In this document: piece after piece, positions 51,401-54,400 of the stretch | Position numbering within the stretch: position 1 is the stretch's first letter | Layout: every line of letters begins with the position of its first letter | From: Cyclina sinensis | Taxonomy: Eukaryota > Mollusca > Bivalvia > Venerida > Veneridae | Direction of reading: 5' to 3' | Length of the DNA: 64,000 nt | Assembly (NCBI GenBank): GCA_012932295.1 | Contig: JAAONU010000009.1 | Span: forward strand, 10,333,535 to 10,397,534 | Made by a program: the position numbers and the translations under genes | The notes under the pieces: model-generated | The model's input: the letters and a program-made list of their open reading frames with translations, nothing else | Database searches by the model: none | What the model was told of the DNA's origin: nothing

Positions 51401-54400
51401 GACGGACAGACAGACAACCGGGGGAAAAACAATATGTCTCCCCCATTTTTGAGGGGAGACATAATTATCTCACATGGTGATATTCAGTCATTCCTTGATG
51501 ACTCGAACTCGCTTCATCCACTTTCCTCGATGGCTAGAACCTGATGCTGGTCCTTATTTTTCTCTTTATATTATATTTATATTTTAATATTGAAATAATA
51601 AACATGGCTCGAAGTTGCAATGCTGGAATTATTATGTGACTTCAGGTGTTTTTATAGTCCCAACATGTCAATTCACACCTTTCACTGAACTCCTAACTGG
51701 GGTGTGAATTATCTCACTAGTTGTCATAACTGCGACATGGCATGTTCGATTTGTTAATAGATTTTCAGCTTAACTGCAATGCTTTAGATGTTTCTAACTT
51801 CAAATCTGTGGGAATCAGCAAGACAGCAACATATGTGAATTTTAAAATGGTTTTAACTGAAATGACATTACATGGGCAGATCTTGTCTTTTGAAGAAATA
51901 AATAATTCAAAAGCAATTTAGGACTTCACAGTATAGTGTCACGAGTCCCGTGCCAGAAATTCACTACAACTTATATAAAATACCATTCATAAAATGTTTA
52001 TCAGATAAAAATCACAGGAAAGGTATGTTATCATCGTAACAATTAGCCATAACAATATTTGGGGTATATTTGCCTGTGGTGTAGCCTATCATTTCCTTTA
52101 CCGGTGAATCTTCATTGTGCCATTTAGCAATTAAGAAAACTCTTTTATATAGCCTATATGATAGGCGTATCCTTTACAAAGAAACTTAGAATCATGAAAT
52201 GAAAAAGAAATTCAGGAAAGTTTTAAAATAACATATAAGATAAAAAAACTAATTCAGAAGATATATAATTCATAATAACGAGCCAGTATTATACAATAAT
52301 GTTTGATTTTATGGCTCGAAATATTCAAGGCGCGAAGTATTTCTTGCGGTCTTGACGACTTTGAGCCATCGAGGAATGTCTGTATGTTTATATTTCTGGC
52401 TTATTTTTATGTTTAAATATATATTATACAGTCCAGGTATCTTTTCCACTTGAGGATACTGATATATATTTCTGATTGGCAATATCCTTTTCACATTTAG
52501 GGCATATTATAAATGTTCAAATGACAAGGTCCACCGCATTTCCAAAGGCAAATACATCAGAGGAAGGATATTGTGATGAAAAGTTTTCAAAGGCAACATC
52601 ATTTAGAATTATTATTATCAAATCCATTTACATGTATGACTCAGTTTTGTCATAAGTGTAGTTTTGCCCAAGTATGAATCAAATCCGAAAAGAAATGAAA
52701 ATTCAATAACTTGATCTTAACAGTCAAGATGATTTTAAGGTCAACGTCATTCAATATGTTGGTTTTGACATTAGTGTAGTTTTGTTTAAGTATAAATCAA
52801 ATCCATAAATAAATAACAAAGTTATGACAATTTAAGCAAAATTTAATGATCTGACATTGACAGTAAAGGTAATTTGAAGGTCAGGGTCATAACTGAATTA
52901 TTCAACATGTCGGTTTTGTTTCAGTGTTGTTTTGTCAAAGTATGAATCAAATCCAACTATTAACATTTCCAACTATTCACAAAGTTATGGCCAATTTTAG
53001 CAAAATTCAATAATTTGACCTTGAAGCCGAAAGTCATTTATCAATCAAGGTCAAGTTCAGTCTGGTCTACTTGGAGGTCTTGTCCAAAGGGTTGTTGTGT
53101 CCAAGTATGAAGACAATCCATTAAGAAGCAAGAGCTGTCACTGGAAATTGACATATGCCCCTGAAATGTAGCTTTTAAATGAAACTGGAGTAAATATATA
53201 ATTGAATATGCCAGTGGAAAAGAGATTAGACAAAAAATAGAGCATGAACTGAAGGTAAATGGTAAAGGAATGTTTTTCTGCTTCAGATTCTTATATGAAG
53301 GTTGAAGACATAATTATTCATTGAAATAGAAATCTGTGAGTTTGGCCTTGAATACGAACAATATTGTTTTATTCCCAACCTCTACTGATGTTTTATCTAT
53401 AATAAAAGAAAGACTAGATGATAAATTTATTCATTCTACACGAATGGATGTTAATAACTAAACTCATAACTTAATGTGAGAAATACTCATAATTTTTGAC
53501 AACATTGAAATGATGGCACATTAAGCATCATCTATCACTTAACTCTACCAATATGAATTTAAAATTTCAGCTATTTCATATAATGTAAGATAATAATTTC
53601 ATGTGAGGAATTTATATACCTTTTCTTATACGTTATTCATGATGGCTCATCATCAATCATCCATAAAGATATCTTTATAATAGATTAAAAAAGGCTGGAC
53701 CATCACTTTATTGTACATGATTCTACTTAAATATTGCATGAAATATATTTTTATAAGCCACTTATGTGCTTTCTTTCTTACAGACCACCTACAACAAGGA
53801 CAATGTATATCGTCTTCTACGGAAGACTTTTGCACTTCCGCTTATACCTTCTGGAGACATCGAACCGGCTTTCAGGAAGCTGAAAAGAAAAAGCAGAACG
53901 ACCAAGACTGATAGATTTTTCAACTACGCAGAAGAGACTTGGCTTCGCAGTGACGTCTGGGAGGTAGAGGAATGGTGCCAGTACTCGCGGACAGTTCGTA
54001 CCAAAGACTGCAAGGGCTGGCACATGTAAACAAGTGAGCCAGGAAGGGGAACCTACCCTTCTACCTTGTCATTACTGTTTTCAGAGGCCAATGAGCTGAA
54101 GCTTCAGCTATGACTATTGAGGAAAGGGAAAATTAAACTTTCTCAAACAAAAATGACAAAGGCCATTTAGCGAAGAAATTGGGCAGCATGGGAGGCGTAC
54201 CATCAGGGGAAAATTCAGACCAATCAGTTCTTGAAAAGGTGTTCATATATATATAATATGTTCTAAAATATAATCAATACATCGAAGAGTCAACTTTTTG
54301 TCAATTGATTGTTCACCTTGTATATATCTGTGTAGATATGTCATCCATCGGTGAGATTAAGGGGTAAAAAAATAATCAATTTACTGACACTGATTTTTTT

